The notes beneath the pieces are model-generated. The model was given only the letters and a program-made list of their open reading frames with translations, was not told the DNA's origin and searched no databases. Positions 1 to 8,847 of a stretch of 64,000 bases of DNA are shown here, piece by piece; position 1 is the stretch's first letter; every line of letters begins with the position of its first letter. The DNA comes from Clostridia bacterium (GTDB lineage Bacteria; Bacillota; Clostridia; Christensenellales; Borkfalkiaceae), in NCBI GenBank assembly GCA_017471945.1, contig JAFURH010000066.1, forward strand, positions 1 through 64,000, in the 5' to 3' direction. The position numbers and the translations under genes were made by a program.

Positions 1-617
1 AAGCCGCTTTTTCCGTTCTGTACGAGGACGAAAGCGTGCTCGTTGCCGATAAAGAGAGCGGCGTGAATTCGGAGGCGGTGTTCGCTGCGCTTTCGCGGGA
101 AAAAGAAATTTATTTTATCCACAGGCTGGATAGAAATACGCGGGGGCTTATGATCTTTGCAAAAACGGCAAACGCCGAAAAATCGCTTCTCAACGCCTTT
201 AAGGAAAAACGCGCGGAAAAGATCTATCACGCCCTGTGCGTAGGCGAGCTTCGAAAAGAATGCGATACGATCACCGCCTATCTTCAAAAAGACGAAACCC
301 GCGCGAGCGTGAAGGTGTTTGATACGCCTCGTTCGGGTGCGGAAACGATCGTAACGGAATATAAAGTCCTGTCGTTTGAAAAGGAAGTCTCTAAGGTGGA
401 GATCACGTTGCATACGGGCAAAACGCACCAGATCCGCGCTCATCTTGCGCATATCGGCAATCCCGTTTTGGGGGATATGAAATACGGAAATACCCAAGTA
501 AATAAAAAATATAATAAGAGTCGTCAATGTCTCGTGGCTAAAAGCTTGCGGCTTACCGTTCCCGAGCTGCCCGCGATCGACGGAAAAACGTTTTATTCCG
601 CGTTCGACGCCGAATGA
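1..617 (+). CDS. RluA-family RNA pseudouridine synthase (5' end outside window)
   Basis: The enzyme isomerises uridine to pseudouridine in rRNA or tRNA. The open frame runs in from the window edge (frame from base 3), so the N-terminus, including any S4 domain, is missing; about 204 codons are visible. The visible part opens with VLYEDESVLVADKESG, the usual start of the catalytic domain, and carries HRLDRNTRGLM, the RluA motif whose Asp is the catalytic nucleophile, then HTGKTHQIRAHLAHIGNPVLGD, cut here to its core HQIRAHLA, another family hallmark. A strong hairpin terminator follows 30 bases after the stop. Which RNA position it modifies cannot be told; RluD-like or a shorter RluA-like enzyme are both possible. 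Confidence 0.88.
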   Translation, partial: AAFSVLYEDESVLVADKESGVNSEAVFAALSREKEIYFIHRLDRNTRGLMIFAKTANAEKSLLNAFKEKRAEKIYHALCVGELRKECDTITAYLQKDETRASVKVFDTPRSGAETIVTEYKVLSFEKEVSKVEITLHTGKTHQIRAHLAHIGNPVLGDMKYGNTQVNKKYNKSRQCLVAKSLRLTVPELPAIDGKTFYSAFDAE

Positions 618-648
618 TCCGAATAACTGCCGTCTAAAAACACTCTTT

Positions 649-683
649 ATCCTCCGAACAGTCTGTTCGGGGGATATTTTTTT
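649..683 (+). terminator. Rho-independent terminator after the pseudouridine synthase
   Basis: A 12-bp stem (649-660 with 664-675, loop GTC, one G-T pair) is followed by seven T at 677-683. It ends the upstream gene before the metal-resistance promoter. Confidence 0.85.
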
Positions 684-713
684 GCATAATTTCCCAAAAT
701 CCCGCTCAAATGC

Positions 714-759
714 TTGACGAAAGGGGAAATATTTATTATAATATGAATACATATTCATA
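714..759 (+). promoter_or_regulatory. arsR-cadA promoter with overlapping ArsR/SmtB operator
   Basis: The -35 TTGACG (714-719) and -10 TATAAT (737-742) are 17 bp apart. A perfect inverted repeat TATGAATA-CA-TATTCATA (742-759) starts in the -10 box and covers the likely start of transcription. This is the typical sequence and place of operators bound by SmtB/CadC-type sensors, so the gene at 785 very likely represses its own operon until metal is bound. Confidence 0.85.
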
Positions 760-784
760 AATCAATAAATAAAGGAGGAAGAGT

Positions 785-1144
785 ATGAATAAAGAGGAAT
801 GTACGCACGGTGCGGAGCACGAAGCGGCGGCAACGCGAGCGAAAGAGCGCGTGCTTTCGCTCGAAGGATTGGAAGAGATCTGCAACACCTTCCGTATGCT
901 CGGCGAGCCGTCGAGAATGAAGATCGTGCGCGCGCTGTTAGAAGGCGAACTCTGCGTGTATCATATCGTGGAAGCGTGCGGAGGACAACAGAGCGCGGTC
1001 AGCCATCAGCTACGCGTACTGAAAGATAATAAAATCGTCAAGAGCAGAAGGGAAGGGCAGAATATTTTATATTCGCTTGCCGACGAGCACGTGGGAGAGA
1101 TGGTGCGTATCGGAGAGGAGCATCTTTGCTGTAAAAAAGAATGA
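785..1144 (+). CDS. ArsR/SmtB-family metal-sensing repressor, zinc/cadmium type
   Basis: A 119-residue winged-helix repressor that leaves DNA when it binds metal. The recognition region QQSAVSHQLRVLKDNKIV is typical of the family. The last helix shows D-x-H-x10-H (DEHVGEMVRIGEEH), the alpha-5 zinc site known from SmtB and CzrA; ELCVYH in helix 3 lacks the second Cys of the classical ELCVCD lead/cadmium site, although Cys residues exist at the N-terminus (EECTHG) and C-terminus (LCC). This favours zinc sensing. The start follows AAAGGAGG. It is the first gene of an operon with the P-type ATPase 13 bases downstream, and its operator overlaps the promoter. Confidence 0.9.
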   Translation: MNKEECTHGAEHEAAATRAKERVLSLEGLEEICNTFRMLGEPSRMKIVRALLEGELCVYHIVEACGGQQSAVSHQLRVLKDNKIVKSRREGQNILYSLADEHVGEMVRIGEEHLCCKKE

Positions 1145-1157
1145 GGAGAAACGAAAA

Positions 1158-3275
1158 ATGAAAAAGACTTTACAACTCGAAGGCTTGGATTGCCCCGTTT
1201 GCGCCGGAGAACTTGAAAGGGAGATCGCAGCGATCGAAGGGGTAAGCTTTGCGTCGATTACTTTTGTCAATCAAAAACTCACGGTGGAGTTCGATTCCCT
1301 CAAAACGCTTCAAAAGATAATAGATAAGGCGAATCATTTCGAAGAAGTACGCGTGGTGGAAAGCGGAGCGCACGAACACGGCCACGGCCACGATCACGAC
1401 CACGGTCACGAGCGCGGCGAAAATCATAAAAAAGAGATCTGGCAGATCGCGATCGCGGCGGTGCTTTTTGCTCTCGGCTTTTTGTTCGAAAGATTGGGAG
1501 ATAACGTCGTTTTAACGGTTTTTCGCTATATTGCGTACGTCGCCGCGTATCTGACCGCGGGATATTCCGTTTTGATCGCGACGGGGAAAAACATAGCGAA
1601 GGGGAAAATTTTCGACGAAAATTTCTTAATGACGGTCGCTTCAGTCGGCGCGCTGTTTTTAGGCGAAATACACGAAAGCGTGTTGGTTATGCTCTTATAT
1701 CAGACGGGTGAATTATTGCAGGGGATCGCCGTCGGATCGTCGCGAAACTCCATTGCGGAGCTGATGGATCTTAAAAGCGAATTTGCCACGCGGATCACGG
1801 AAAACGGCGAACACGAGCATATCCCGCCCGAACGAGTAAGGGTCGGAGACGTTTTACAGGTAAAAGCAGGCGAAAAAGTACCCGTAGACGGCGTTTTATT
1901 AGACGAAACCGCCGAGCTGGACACCAAATCTCTTACGGGGGAAGCGCCGCTGAAAGTTTTAAAACCGGGCGACGAGCTTCTTTCGGGCTGTATCAACGCG
2001 GGCAAGGTGTTTACTATGAAAGTCACCCGTCCGTACGAGGATAGCGCGGTTGGAAAAATTCTCGACCTCGTAGAGAATTCGGCGGCGAAGAAGGCTTCGC
2101 CCGAAAAATTTATCACGAAATTTGCACGCATTTATACGCCCGTCGTATGCCTTCTGGCAATCGCGATTTTTGCTATTGCGCCGCTTTTATCCTATCTGAT
2201 CATCGGCGAGGCGAACGTTGCAAGATACGCGCAAACGGCGCTTACCTTCCTCGTCATTTCCTGCCCTTGCGCGCTCGTCATTTCCGTGCCGCTTACTTAT
2301 TTTTCGGGTATCGGCGCGTGTGCGAAAAACGGGATCTTGGTCAAAGGTTCGACGTATCTTGATCTTGCGGCAAAAGTGAGCGCGATCGCGTTCGATAAAA
2401 CGGGTACGCTCACGGAAGGGGATTTTAAGATCTGCGGCGTACGTCCCGAAGCGGACGTAGCGGAAGCCGAGCTGTTATCGGTGGCGGCAACCCTTGAAAA
2501 AAGTTCTTCGCATCCGATAGCAAAGGCGTTTTCGTCAATCGAAAGCGGGGACGGCGAACGCGTGGAGGAGATCGCGGGAAAAGGTCTGAAAGGGCTTGTC
2601 AGCGGCGAAACGACGCTCGTAGGCAACGCAGAATTGTTGAAAGAAAACGGCGTTGAAGTCACGCCTTGCGAAAGTCTGTATACCCTCGTTTGCGTAGCGA
2701 AAAACGGAAGATACTTAGGTGCGATCGAAATCGGCGACGCACTCCGAGCCGAGGCAAAAACGGCGGTTGAAAAACTCAAAAAACTCGGTATAGAGCGTTT
2801 GATAATGCTCACGGGCGACAACCCCGCGAGAGCGACGAAAATTGCAAACGAGGTAGGCGTGTACGAGGTGAACGCTTCGCTTTTGCCCGATGAGAAGCTG
2901 AAAAAAGCCGAGGAGATCAAAAAGCAAAACGTGCTGTTCTACGTTGGCGACGGTGTGAACGACGCGCCTGTAATGACGGCGGCGGACTGTTCCGCGTCGA
3001 TGGGTTCGCTCGGTAGCGCGGCGGCTGTGGAGGCTTCCGATTTCGTGCTTATTTCCGATAATTTAGGCGCGATCCCGAAATGTATCAAAATCGCGCGCAA
3101 GACCCGTTCGATCGTCAAGCAGAATATCGTGTTTTCTATATTTATGAAGGTGGCGTTTATGGCGCTCGGTCTCGCTGGCGTTCTGCCCCTTTGGCTCGCG
3201 GTGTTCGCGGACGTGGGCGTAATGCTTCTTGCGGTTTTGAACTCTCTTAGAATGAGAAGCAAGATCAAAGAATAA
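1158..3275 (+). CDS. cadA: P1B-type heavy-metal exporting ATPase (Zn/Cd)
   Basis: A 705-residue membrane pump that uses ATP to expel Zn, Cd or Pb. Order: an HMA-like metal-binding domain with LDCPVC (Cys12, Cys15), a His/Asp-rich linker (about 71-90), membrane helices, actuator TGE (about 260-262), the CPC metal motif (369-371), phosphorylation site DKTGTLT (Asp413), a class-specific HP motif (SSHPIAKA), LTGDNPARA, GDGVNDAPV, and a C-terminal pair of helices. The CPC motif plus Lys in the seventh helix region (FMKVAF) and DVG in the last (FADVGVML) fit subgroup P1B-2 (ZntA/CadA). The ATG at 1158 is chosen because it follows GAGGAG and gives the normal HMA start; an earlier in-frame codon would overlap arsR. 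zntA would be an equally good name. Confidence 0.93.
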   Translation: MKKTLQLEGLDCPVCAGELEREIAAIEGVSFASITFVNQKLTVEFDSLKTLQKIIDKANHFEEVRVVESGAHEHGHGHDHDHGHERGENHKKEIWQIAIAAVLFALGFLFERLGDNVVLTVFRYIAYVAAYLTAGYSVLIATGKNIAKGKIFDENFLMTVASVGALFLGEIHESVLVMLLYQTGELLQGIAVGSSRNSIAELMDLKSEFATRITENGEHEHIPPERVRVGDVLQVKAGEKVPVDGVLLDETAELDTKSLTGEAPLKVLKPGDELLSGCINAGKVFTMKVTRPYEDSAVGKILDLVENSAAKKASPEKFITKFARIYTPVVCLLAIAIFAIAPLLSYLIIGEANVARYAQTALTFLVISCPCALVISVPLTYFSGIGACAKNGILVKGSTYLDLAAKVSAIAFDKTGTLTEGDFKICGVRPEADVAEAELLSVAATLEKSSSHPIAKAFSSIESGDGERVEEIAGKGLKGLVSGETTLVGNAELLKENGVEVTPCESLYTLVCVAKNGRYLGAIEIGDALRAEAKTAVEKLKKLGIERLIMLTGDNPARATKIANEVGVYEVNASLLPDEKLKKAEEIKKQNVLFYVGDGVNDAPVMTAADCSASMGSLGSAAAVEASDFVLISDNLGAIPKCIKIARKTRSIVKQNIVFSIFMKVAFMALGLAGVLPLWLAVFADVGVMLLAVLNSLRMRSKIKE

Positions 3276-3289
3276 AAGAAGGAAAAGTT

Positions 3290-3889
3290 ATGAAAGAAAA
3301 AATCAAACTCGTGGTGGCGACGGGAAACGCGCATAAACTCAAAGAGATCGCGGAGATATTCACGCAGTTCGAGGTCGTATCGCAAAAGCAGATGGGCTTT
3401 TGCAAAGACGTGGAAGAAACGGGGCTTACTTTTTCCGAAAACGCGCTGATCAAAGCGCGGGCGGCTTCCAACGCACTCGGCTGTGTTGCCCTTGCCGACG
3501 ACAGCGGACTTTGCGTGGACGCGCTTTGCGGCGAGCCGGGAATTTACAGCGCGCGCTATGCGGGCGAACACGGAAACGACAAGAAAAACCGCGAATTATT
3601 GCTGAAAAATATGCAAGGCGTAAAAGACAGACGGGCGCGCTTTGAATGTGCCGTCGCGCTCGTGTTTCCAAGCGGGAAAGAACTGGTTGCCGAAGGCAAA
3701 ACGTACGGCGAAATTTTAACGGAAGAAGTTGGCGACGGCGGGTTCGGCTACGATCCTATCTTTCAAAGCCGCGATCTTGAAAAATCCTTCGGCGTAGCGA
3801 CGGCGCAGGAGAAAAACTCCGTATCCCACCGTTTCCGCGCGTTACAAAAGTTATTGAGTAAGCTGAAAGAGGCGGGGGAAAGGGTATGA
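3290..3889 (+). CDS. rdgB: RdgB/HAM1-family XTP/dITP pyrophosphatase
   Basis: A 199-residue house-cleaning enzyme that hydrolyses non-canonical purine triphosphates (dITP, XTP) to the monophosphate, keeping them out of DNA. The N-terminal substrate loop VVATGNAHKLKEI, the core ADDSGLCVDAL and GEPGIYSARYAG, FGYDPIF and the C-terminal SHRFRALQKL are all present and the length is normal. It starts 14 bases after the metal pump behind AAGGAAAAG, so it may be co-transcribed, though the functions are unrelated. Its stop overlaps the next start (ATGA). Confidence 0.95.
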   Translation: MKEKIKLVVATGNAHKLKEIAEIFTQFEVVSQKQMGFCKDVEETGLTFSENALIKARAASNALGCVALADDSGLCVDALCGEPGIYSARYAGEHGNDKKNRELLLKNMQGVKDRRARFECAVALVFPSGKELVAEGKTYGEILTEEVGDGGFGYDPIFQSRDLEKSFGVATAQEKNSVSHRFRALQKLLSKLKEAGERV

Positions 3890-4368
3890 AGAAGATCGTC
3901 GTGATCTCTGACACGCACGGTAACCTCGGCGGAATAGAAAAACTTGCCCCACTTATGGCAGAAAACGATTTGGTCGTACATCTTGGCGACGGTGGGTCGG
4001 ATCTGCGGACTTTTACGGCGAATTTCCCGGAAAAAGCGTACGTTTGCAGGGGGAATTGCGATTTTTTCTCCGCGTATCCCGAAGAAGGCGTTTTAGAAGT
4101 AGAACGGATACGTATCTTTTATTGTCACGGGCATACCTACGGCGTAAAGAGCGGGCTTTGGGGGCTTGCGCGGGAAGCGAAGAGACGGGATTGTCAGATC
4201 GCGTTATACGGTCATACGCATACTGCTTTGATCACCGAACTCGACGGTGTGACGCTCGTTAATCCCGGCAGTCTGAAACGCGCCGTGGGAGAAGGAGGGA
4301 GCTATTGTTATCTCGTCGTCAACAAGGAAAAGTTTACTCCCGTGCTCGTGGGAGAATCGGCTTTCTGA
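3886..4368 (+). CDS. YfcE/MJ0936-family metallophosphodiesterase
   Basis: A 160-residue two-metal phosphodiesterase of the calcineurin-like superfamily. Metal ligands are visible in order: SDTHGN (Asp, His), HLGDGG (Asp), CRGNCD (Asn), CHGHTYG (His) and YGHTHTA (Gly-His-x-His), and NPGS near the end is typical of the YfcE branch. The natural substrate of most members is unknown. It is translationally coupled to rdgB by a 4-base overlap; this rdgB-yfcE order is common in Firmicutes. The fold rules out a protein phosphatase of the larger PPP type. Confidence 0.9.
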   Translation: MKKIVVISDTHGNLGGIEKLAPLMAENDLVVHLGDGGSDLRTFTANFPEKAYVCRGNCDFFSAYPEEGVLEVERIRIFYCHGHTYGVKSGLWGLAREAKRRDCQIALYGHTHTALITELDGVTLVNPGSLKRAVGEGGSYCYLVVNKEKFTPVLVGESAF

Positions 4369-4436
4369 AATTAAAAAAAATTTTTTAAGCGAAAAATCGT
4401 TTGCAAAAATTCAAAAATCCGAATAAATCCATTGTT

Positions 4437-4467
4437 AATCCCTGTCGTGCAAACGGCGGGGATTTTT
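4437..4467 (+). terminator. Terminator after the rdgB-phosphodiesterase pair
   Basis: An 11-pair stem with two G-T pairs (4437-4447 with 4454-4464, loop TGCAAA) runs into TTTTT. It separates the upstream operon from the phosphate island. Confidence 0.7.
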
Positions 4468-4536
4468 AAGATAAAAGAGGCGCAAGAAGATAAATAAAAC
4501 CCGACCGAGTTTCGCAAAATAAGTAAAAAAGAATTT

Positions 4537-4621
4537 GTTACCGCTTTTTTACAAATTCGGATGTTTTGTTACCGTTTTTTTACAAAAAAGTGCGGAATTT
4601 TTTACAAGTGGGAGTTAAAAT
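4537..4621 (+). promoter_or_regulatory. Putative PhoP-box direct repeats and promoter of the pst operon
   Basis: TTTACA-like hexamers sit at fixed helical spacing: GTTACC 4537 and TTTACA 4548 (11 bp), GTTACC 4568 and TTTACA 4579 (11 bp), then TTTACA 4601 (22 bp further). A possible -10 TAAAAT lies at 4616-4621 with no good -35. Repeats of TT(A/T)ACA spaced 11 bp are the known form of PhoP boxes in Firmicutes, and the gene downstream is pstS, so phosphate-starvation activation is likely. Confidence 0.65.
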
Positions 4622-4652
4622 AAAGGCACAAAACAAAAAGGAGAAAAAAATT

Positions 4653-5456
4653 ATGAAAATGAAAAAACTTGTAGCAATGGTAATGGCGCTTACGGCGATG
4701 GGGTCGGTCGCGACCTTCTCTGCGTGCGGGGATACCCAAACGATTGAGATCGCGGGTTCGACTTCCGTGCAGCCTTTAATGGGCGTGCTTGCGGACGCGT
4801 ATATGGCAAAGCACGACGACGTACAGATCAAAGTCGAAGGCGGCGGTTCGTCGATCGGCGTATCTAATGCAAAAGAAGGCAAAGGAGATTTCGGTATGGC
4901 GTCCAAGGCAGTTTCCGAAACAGGGGTCACGGCGGTAAAAGTCTGCGACGACGGCATTATCGTGATCGTCAACAAACAAAGCGCGCTCACGGACGTAACG
5001 GGCGTTCAGCTTTTCGATCTTTACGTATCGGGTACGGCGCTCGGCGCGGTGACGATGCCCGTAACGAGAGAGTCGGGTTCGGGCACGCGCGACGCGTTCG
5101 AAGGACTCGTAAAAGGCGCGGACGGCACGAAGCTCGAAACGGTATCAAATCGTGCGCCTACGCAGGAGTTTTCCTCGACAGGTACGGCAATGACCTACGT
5201 GGAACAAAACGCCAACGCATTAGGGTATATCTCCCTCGGTTCGTACGATCAAAAGAAAGTAAAAAAGCTTACCTTCGAAGGCGTGGAAGCGACGGCGGAA
5301 AACGTAAAGAACGGTTCGTATAAGCTCGCTCGTCCTTTCAATATCTTATACAATACGGAAAAAAGTTTATCCGACGCGGCGCAAGGCTTCCTCGATTTTA
5401 TTTTGTCCAAAGAAGGGCAGGCGATCGTAGCGGAAGAAGGCTATATCACTCTCTGA
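4653..5456 (+). CDS. pstS: PstS phosphate-binding lipoprotein
   Basis: The extracellular phosphate receptor of the Pst importer, 267 residues. It begins with a lipoprotein signal (MKMKKLVAMVMALTAMGSVA) and lipobox FSAC, so Cys would be lipidated. Phosphate-loop motifs are present: IAGSTSVQPL near the start of the mature part, GGGSSIGV, and TRESGSGTRDAFE, the classic PstS loop. The ATG at 4653 is chosen over earlier in-frame codons because it follows AAGGAG and starts the signal peptide. It leads an operon with pstCA, pstB and phoU and lies behind putative PhoP boxes. Confidence 0.95.
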   Translation: MKMKKLVAMVMALTAMGSVATFSACGDTQTIEIAGSTSVQPLMGVLADAYMAKHDDVQIKVEGGGSSIGVSNAKEGKGDFGMASKAVSETGVTAVKVCDDGIIVIVNKQSALTDVTGVQLFDLYVSGTALGAVTMPVTRESGSGTRDAFEGLVKGADGTKLETVSNRAPTQEFSSTGTAMTYVEQNANALGYISLGSYDQKKVKKLTFEGVEATAENVKNGSYKLARPFNILYNTEKSLSDAAQGFLDFILSKEGQAIVAEEGYITL

Positions 5457-5477
5457 TAGCAAAAAGGATATAAAATT

Positions 5478-7208
5478 ATGGTAAAATCCGAAAATAAAAG
5501 CGAAAAGGCGGCTAAGATCGTATTTATCACCGCGGCGTGTTTCTCGATCGTCGCCGTCTTTGCGATCGTGCTCTTCATTTTCGCTTCGGCGTTTCCCGCC
5601 CTTCAAGAAATCGGCACGTTCAAATTCCTGTTCGGAAGTAAATGGTTTCCCAAACAGGACGAATACGGTTTATTGCCGATGATCGTCGCGACGTTGCTCG
5701 TAACCGTTTCCGCTCTTTTGATCGGCGGTGCGTTCGGGATCTTCACGGCGATCTTCGTCGTGTATTTTTGCCCGAAAAAGCTGAAAGGCTTTTTTAATCA
5801 GATTATCGTACTGCTCGCGGGAATTCCTTCGATCATTTACGGCTTTTTCGGTATGATCGTGTTATCGCCCGCCTTAAAGAGCCTTTTTAACGCGGAAAGC
5901 GGCAACGGGCTTTTGGCAAGCGCTTTGATTTTAGGCTTAATGATCCTGCCGACCGTCACTTCGCTCACGAAAAACGCGCTGGAAAGCGTTCCGCGCTCGT
6001 ATAGCGAGGGTTCGCTCGCGCTTGGCGCAAGCAGGGAGCAAACGATCTTCCGTATAGATCTTCCCGCGGCAAAAACGGGCGTTTTATCTGCTTTAACGCT
6101 CGGCGCGGGGCGCGCGATCGGAGAAACGATGGCGGTACTCGTCGTGTGTGGGAACTCGGCGGCGTTTCCCGACGGACTTTTTTCGCCTATTCGCCCCCTG
6201 ACCGTCAATATCGTCAACGAAATGGGGTATGCTATGGGCTTGCACCGTCAGGCGCTGTTTGCCACGGGACTCGTGCTGTTGGTCTTTATCTTCCTTTTGA
6301 ACGGGTTCCTCGCCTTCATTAAACGCGAGAAAAAAGAAAAAGACGAAGCGAACAGAACGCTGGTCGGCGGGGGCGCGGGCGAATATATCTATAAAGTGCG
6401 CGGAATGGGCTCGAAAATTTTGTCGGTCGTTTCCTGCTTGATCGCGGCGGTAGTGGTGCTTGTGCTCGGAATTTTGATCGGGTATATTCTCGTCAACGGC
6501 TTGCCTGAAATCAGCCTTGACTTCTTGTTCGGCAAACCCACGTATAAAACGCCGACCCTGCTCGGCGCGTTCGTTTCGACGGGTTGGATCATTCTTCTTT
6601 CCCTTTTGATCGCGATCCCGCTCGGCGTGGGCGCGGCGATCTTCCTCGTCGAGTACACCAAACCCGGTTCGAAACTCGTCAAAGTGATCAGAGTGTTTAT
6701 CGACACGCTTTCGGGCATTCCTTCGATCGTGTTCGGACTGTTCGGTATGATCGCGTTTTGCGCGGGCGGGAAATCGTTGTTCGCGGGCGCGCTTACCCTT
6801 TCTTTAATGATCTTGCCGACGGTGATCCGCTCGGTCGAGGAAAGCCTGTTAGCCGTGCAAAACTCCGTTCGGGAAGGCTCGCTTGCGCTGGGAGCGACGA
6901 AGGTAAGAACGATTTTCAAGGTCGTGCTTCCGTCGGCGTTGTCGGGCGTCGTAACGGCGATCATTCTTTCGGTAGGGCGTATCGTTTCGGAAAGCGCGGC
7001 TCTCATCTTCACGGCGGGTTCGCTCCCGATGGTTCCGTCCTCGCCGCTTGACAGCGGGTCAACGTTTGCGGTGTTAATGTATAATTTTACGGCGGAAAAC
7101 CCGAATATGGAAGCGGCTTACGCGACGGCGACCGTACTTTTGATGCTCGTGTTCCTCGTCAATCTCGCCGCCTATTTCTGCGAAAAGAAATGGAAGAAAA
7201 ATAAATAA
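5478..7208 (+). CDS. pstCA: Fused PstC-PstA phosphate permease
   Basis: One 576-residue protein holds both channel subunits that are normally separate. The first half (to about residue 275) is PstC-like, with several membrane helices and the ATPase-contact region containing [19 protein letters not shown] charged linker (about 276-310, KREKKEKDE) leads to a PstA-like half with its own first helix, [14 protein letters not shown] and [17 protein letters not shown]. Both halves repeat the motif GIPSI-x-(F/Y)G-x-FGM and ILPTV, showing the homologous ends. No stop or frameshift separates them. It starts 21 bases after pstS behind AAAGG and would work with PstB, one fused chain replacing the heterodimer. 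Confidence 0.92.
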   Translation: MVKSENKSEKAAKIVFITAACFSIVAVFAIVLFIFASAFPALQEIGTFKFLFGSKWFPKQDEYGLLPMIVATLLVTVSALLIGGAFGIFTAIFVVYFCPKKLKGFFNQIIVLLAGIPSIIYGFFGMIVLSPALKSLFNAESGNGLLASALILGLMILPTVTSLTKNALESVPRSYSEGSLALGASREQTIFRIDLPAAKTGVLSALTLGAGRAIGETMAVLVVCGNSAAFPDGLFSPIRPLTVNIVNEMGYAMGLHRQALFATGLVLLVFIFLLNGFLAFIKREKKEKDEANRTLVGGGAGEYIYKVRGMGSKILSVVSCLIAAVVVLVLGILIGYILVNGLPEISLDFLFGKPTYKTPTLLGAFVSTGWIILLSLLIAIPLGVGAAIFLVEYTKPGSKLVKVIRVFIDTLSGIPSIVFGLFGMIAFCAGGKSLFAGALTLSLMILPTVIRSVEESLLAVQNSVREGSLALGATKVRTIFKVVLPSALSGVVTAIILSVGRIVSESAALIFTAGSLPMVPSSPLDSGSTFAVLMYNFTAENPNMEAAYATATVLLMLVFLVNLAAYFCEKKWKKNK

Positions 7209-7221
7209 GGAAAAACGTATA

Positions 7222-8007
7222 ATGAAAACGATTGAACAATTCAAATTCGAAAACAAAATTGCGGTGGAAATACGGGAAATGGACTTATTCTACGGCAATT
7301 TCCAAGCCCTTAAAAAGATCAATATGACCATTCCCGAAAATCGGATCACGGCGATGATCGGTCCGTCCGGTTGCGGAAAATCCACCCTATTAAAGTCGCT
7401 GAACAGAATGAACGATCTGGTGGAGGGTTGCAGAGTGGAAGGCGTGATACAGATCGGCGGGCAAAATATCTACGATAAAGCTATGAATCTTTCGATGCTC
7501 CGCAAAAACGTGGGTATGGTCTTTCAGCGCCCCAATCCTTTCGCAATGAGCGTATACGACAATATCGTCTACGGCCCGCGCACCTTCGGGATCAAGAAAA
7601 AAGCCGATCTCGACGAGATCGTCGAACGTTCCTTAAAAGGCGCGGCGATGTGGGAGGAGCTTAAAGACAGGCTGAATAAATCGGCTTTGGGGCTTTCGGG
7701 CGGACAGCAACAACGGCTGTGTATCGCCCGCGCGCTCGCCGTAGAACCTCAGATCCTTTTAATGGACGAACCGACGAGCGCGCTCGATCCTATTTCCACG
7801 GGTAAGATCGAGGAGCTTTGTACCGAGCTTAAAAAAGACGTGACGATCGTTATGGTCACGCACAATATGCAACAGGCTACGAGAATTTCGGATAAAACGG
7901 CGTTTTTCCTCTTGGGTGAAATGGTGGAAATGGGCGATACGCACAAGATCTTCTCTATGCCCGAAAACAAAAAAACGGAAGACTATATCACGGGACGGTT
8001 TGGTTAA
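7222..8007 (+). CDS. pstB: PstB phosphate-import ATPase
   Basis: The 261-residue cytoplasmic ATPase that drives phosphate uptake through the PstCA channel. Walker [10 protein letters not shown] (about 47-55), Q-loop region [16 protein letters not shown], which is diagnostic for PstB, signature [15 protein letters not shown], Walker [13 protein letters not shown] and the switch His in VMVTHNM are all intact. Length is normal. It lies 13 bases after pstCA behind AAGGAAAAAC and only one base before phoU. Confidence 0.97.
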   Translation: MKTIEQFKFENKIAVEIREMDLFYGNFQALKKINMTIPENRITAMIGPSGCGKSTLLKSLNRMNDLVEGCRVEGVIQIGGQNIYDKAMNLSMLRKNVGMVFQRPNPFAMSVYDNIVYGPRTFGIKKKADLDEIVERSLKGAAMWEELKDRLNKSALGLSGGQQQRLCIARALAVEPQILLMDEPTSALDPISTGKIEELCTELKKDVTIVMVTHNMQQATRISDKTAFFLLGEMVEMGDTHKIFSMPENKKTEDYITGRFG

Positions 8008-8008
8008 G

Positions 8009-8677
8009 ATGCGAAAGAATTATTTAAACGATTTGAAAGAACTCACGCAAGAAATGGAAGAAATGAGCGAGCTTGTTGAGCAAGCCATAAAAAACACGGT
8101 GGAGGCGCTTCAAAAGGACGATTTGATAATGGCGCAAGAAGTCGTCAACGCCGACGTAAAGATCGACGATATGGAACGTTCGGTGGAAAATCTCTGTTTA
8201 AAGCTTTTGCTCACGCAACAGCCCGTTGCTTCGGATATGCGTATGGTTTCCTCTGCGCTGAAAATGATCACCGATCTGGAACGGATAGGGGATTTTGCCG
8301 CGGATATCGCGGAGATCGTGCTCAAAGGCGGCAGAACGCATACCTCGTACAGTATTCCTTTTATTGAAAAGATGTGCGGCGAAGTGATCAAAATGGTGGA
8401 CGAGGCGGTGCGATCGTTTGTGGAAAAGGATATCGATCTCGCAAAAAAGGTTTGCAGGGCAGACGACGCGGTGGACGAACTTTTTCTCGGTGCAAAAGAT
8501 CTTTTGGTGGAACGTATCCGTTCCGACGAACGATTTGCAGAACGCGCGCTCGATTTAATGATGGTATCTAAGTATTTAGAGCGTATCGGCGACCACGCAA
8601 CCAATCTTGCCGAATGGGTGATCTTCTATTTAACGGGCGTGCATATGAACACGGAAAAAGGCTATTTTGAGAGCTGA
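8009..8677 (+). CDS. phoU: PhoU phosphate-signalling protein
   Basis: A 222-residue all-helical protein with two PhoU repeats, each with the metal-ligand pattern of the family (for example DLERIGDFAADIAE and YLERIGDHATNLAEW). PhoU links the Pst transporter to the PhoR-type kinase and turns the response off when phosphate is plentiful. The ATG at 8009 is chosen because it gives the usual N-terminus (MRKNYLNDLKELTQEM) directly after the pstB stop; a longer frame would overlap pstB by 90 bases. It ends the first phosphate operon. Confidence 0.95.
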   Translation: MRKNYLNDLKELTQEMEEMSELVEQAIKNTVEALQKDDLIMAQEVVNADVKIDDMERSVENLCLKLLLTQQPVASDMRMVSSALKMITDLERIGDFAADIAEIVLKGGRTHTSYSIPFIEKMCGEVIKMVDEAVRSFVEKDIDLAKKVCRADDAVDELFLGAKDLLVERIRSDERFAERALDLMMVSKYLERIGDHATNLAEWVIFYLTGVHMNTEKGYFES

Positions 8678-8718
8678 GCGGTTTGATTTTATGAAAAAAT
8701 ATTCGTTTTTCGGAGTTT

Positions 8719-8782
8719 TTTTCAACTTTTTACAATTTTTTTACAACTAACGAGTGACTTTCTTCAAAAAGTATTATATAAT
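8719..8782 (+). promoter_or_regulatory. Putative PhoP boxes and promoter of the Na/Pi transporter operon
   Basis: TTTACA at 8729-8734 and 8740-8745 are exactly 11 bp apart, preceded by TTTTCA at 8719-8724. A -10 TATAAT is at 8777-8782 without a recognisable -35, as expected for an activated promoter. The same TTTTTTACAA unit is found three times upstream of pstS, tying both units to one regulator, probably the PhoP/PhoR pair encoded just downstream. Confidence 0.65.
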
Positions 8783-8847
8783 AAAAGGGTAGATTTTTGA
8801 AAAATCGGTGACGAAACGAAGAAAATTATACTTAGGAGTTTTTGTTT

